Assembly (NCBI GenBank): GCA_021821235.1
Contig: JAKACS010000215.1
Span: 1 to 6,056 of the forward strand
Source: Bacillota bacterium
GTDB taxonomy: Bacteria > Bacillota > Bacilli > Bacillales_B > DSM-18226
Length of the DNA stretch: 6,056 nucleotides
Direction: 5' to 3'
Made by a program: the position numbers and the translations under genes. Under the pieces are notes generated by a model. It did not search any database. It was not told where the DNA came from and worked only from the letters and a program-made list of their open reading frames with translations. Shown one piece after another: positions 4,469 to 6,056 of this stretch. Within the stretch, counting starts at the first letter, position 1, and the number at the start of each line of letters is the position of its first letter.

Positions 4469-6056
4469 TGGATAAATCATTCTTTTCTTATCAAGGAATC
4501 AAGCCAGTACTTGGATGGCTGGCGGTTTTAACGGTTATTCAAGGTTTGATGATCATTATTCAGGCATATTTCCTTGCCGACTCGATCTCCTCTCTTTTTG
4601 GGGGAGATTTGTTTCGTGATGTCAGTAAAAAATTAGCCTTTTTCGTGCTTGCCCTTCTTTTCCGACAAGGTCTAACTTTTTTGAAAAAAAAGCTTGCATA
4701 CCAATTTGCGGTTAAAACGAGTGTAGATCTGAGGAAAACGGCAATTGAAAAATTATTTCAGTTAGATCCCAGGTTTGTGAGGGAAGAAGGCTCCGGGCAA
4801 ACAGTCACATTAATTTTGGAAGGTACCATGAAATTTCGCCGCTATCTGGAGCTGTTTTTGCCAAAATTGATGAACATGGCTTTTATTCCGGCGATAGCGG
4901 TCATCTTTATTTTTTTTGAAAATGTAAGGTCTGCTGTTATCTTAATCATTGCTTCGCCTATTTTAATTATCTTTATGATTTTGCTTGGATTGGCGGCCCG
5001 CAGCAAGGCTGATCGTCAACATCAATCCTATCAAATGCTTTCCAATCATTTTGTCGACTCGTTAAGAGGGCTTGAAACATTAAAATATTTAGGCCTTAGC
5101 GGAAAGCATAGCGAAAAAATCAGCCTTGTCAGTGAGCGCTACCGGCAAGCAACAATGGCAACATTGCGGATAGCTTTTTTATCGACATTCGCGCTAGACT
5201 TTTTTACGATGCTCTCAATTGCAACGGTTGCAGTGTTCCTTGGGATGGGGTTAATCAACGGAACAATGGATCTGAAACCGGCACTAACCATTTTGATCCT
5301 TGCACCGGAGTTCTTTTTGCCGATTCGCGAAGTCGGAGCCGATTATCATGCCACATTGGATGGCAAAGAAGCTGGTAGGAAAATTCAAGAAATAGTGGAT
5401 AAAAAATTGGCTAAACAACAATCTGTGTCACTTCCTCAATGGAATGCAGCGAGCATGTTAACAATGGATCACGTGAGCTTTCATTATGAAGATAAAACTG
5501 AATTCGGATTGTTTGACCTGCAATTTTCACTTGCAGGCATAAAGAGAATCGGGATTATCGGTGCAAGCGGTGCCGGAAAATCAACGATGATTGATTTACT
5601 GGCCGGGTTTTTATCTCCTTCAAAAGGAGAAATTCTTATCGACGGAAAAAAACTATCTTCTCTGTCACAGGATGATTGGCACCGGCAGTTGACTTACATT
5701 CCGCAGCATCCGTATTTGTTCCATGACACCATTCTGAACAATATTCGCTTTTATCATCCGAATGCAGCTAAAAGTGAAGTGGAAAATGCGGTTCGAGCCG
5801 CGGGGCTTCATAAGTTTATTGAGGAACTACCAAATGGATTGGAAACGATAATAGGAGAAGGTGGACGCAATATCAGCGGTGGACAAGAACAGCGGATTGC
5901 CCTTGCGAGAGCGTTTTTAGGAAATCGTCCCATCCTTTTGCTTGATGAGCCAACCGCCCATTTGGATATTGAAACGGAAGCCGATTTGAAAGAAACAATG
6001 CTTCTTCTTTTTGAGGGAAAGCTCGTTTTTCTTGCGACCCACCGGCTGCACTGGAT
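4468..6056 (+). CDS. cydD: ABC exporter subunit CydD (thiol reductant exporter; cydC in B. subtilis naming), 3' truncated by window edge
   Basis: The frame is open for 529 complete codons to the window edge. It encodes a half-transporter that, with the next gene product, forms the heterodimeric exporter of cysteine/glutathione-type thiols required for cytochrome bd assembly. An N-terminal membrane domain with about six helices (near 13-37, 55-73, 133-151, 155-176, 236-261, 270-287) leads to APEFFLPIREVGADYH (279-294), a hallmark of CydD rather than CydC. The ATP-binding domain follows: Walker A GASGAGKST (365-373), Q-loop Q413, signature ISGGQ (469-473), Walker B LLLDEP with D493 and E494, and switch H525. 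All catalytic positions are intact. Bacillus homologues are about 565-575 residues, so roughly 40 residues are missing beyond the edge. The partner subunit should lie immediately downstream. B. subtilis names this first gene cydC, whereas E. coli-based nomenclature calls it CydD. Confidence 0.94.
   Translation, partial: MDKSFFSYQGIKPVLGWLAVLTVIQGLMIIIQAYFLADSISSLFGGDLFRDVSKKLAFFVLALLFRQGLTFLKKKLAYQFAVKTSVDLRKTAIEKLFQLDPRFVREEGSGQTVTLILEGTMKFRRYLELFLPKLMNMAFIPAIAVIFIFFENVRSAVILIIASPILIIFMILLGLAARSKADRQHQSYQMLSNHFVDSLRGLETLKYLGLSGKHSEKISLVSERYRQATMATLRIAFLSTFALDFFTMLSIATVAVFLGMGLINGTMDLKPALTILILAPEFFLPIREVGADYHATLDGKEAGRKIQEIVDKKLAKQQSVSLPQWNAASMLTMDHVSFHYEDKTEFGLFDLQFSLAGIKRIGIIGASGAGKSTMIDLLAGFLSPSKGEILIDGKKLSSLSQDDWHRQLTYIPQHPYLFHDTILNNIRFYHPNAAKSEVENAVRAAGLHKFIEELPNGLETIIGEGGRNISGGQEQRIALARAFLGNRPILLLDEPTAHLDIETEADLKETMLLLFEGKLVFLATHRLHW

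Overview
The window reads as ordinary chromosome of a low-GC Gram-positive bacterium of the Bacillaceae. The evidence is an AT-rich sequence, strong AGGAGG-type ribosome binding sites, sigma-A-like promoters, a cold-shock protein nearly identical to Bacillus subtilis CspD, YpeP/YpeQ-type neighbours and a short-Q-loop cydABCD operon. I see no mobile element, CRISPR array, tRNA, rRNA or prophage gene.

Layout. (1) Positions 46-912, + strand: an RNase H-fold protein (YpeP-like) followed by a small zinc-finger protein (YpeQ-like), probably cotranscribed. (2) Positions 923-949: a 10-bp-stem terminator shared with the convergent cold-shock gene cspD (965-1165, - strand). That gene has a clear promoter (1282-1310) and a leader of about 110 nt with a hairpin just before its ribosome binding site. 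(3) Positions 1367-1768: a divergent single-gene unit coding for an unrecognised 95-residue protein, with a candidate promoter inside an inverted repeat and its own terminator. (4) Positions 1769-2046: a 278-base AT-rich leader with several inverted repeats but no gene. (5) Positions 2047-6056: the cyd operon. It holds cydA and cydB (the two large subunits of cytochrome bd quinol oxidase) and the first gene of the CydDC-type ABC exporter needed to mature that oxidase, which runs off the right edge. These genes are separated by 1 nt or overlap, so they are translationally coupled.

How the genes work together. CydA and CydB form a high-affinity terminal oxidase that takes electrons from menaquinol and reduces oxygen to water. 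The ABC exporter CydCD moves reduced thiols outward, which is required for assembly of the oxidase haems. The left half (RNase H-like protein, zinc finger, cold-shock protein) concerns nucleic acids and has no evident link to respiration.

I found no convincing undescribed system. The items most worth a second look are the uncharacterised 95-residue gene and its inverted-repeat promoter, and the cydA leader, which carries repeats but no recognisable complete Rex operator.
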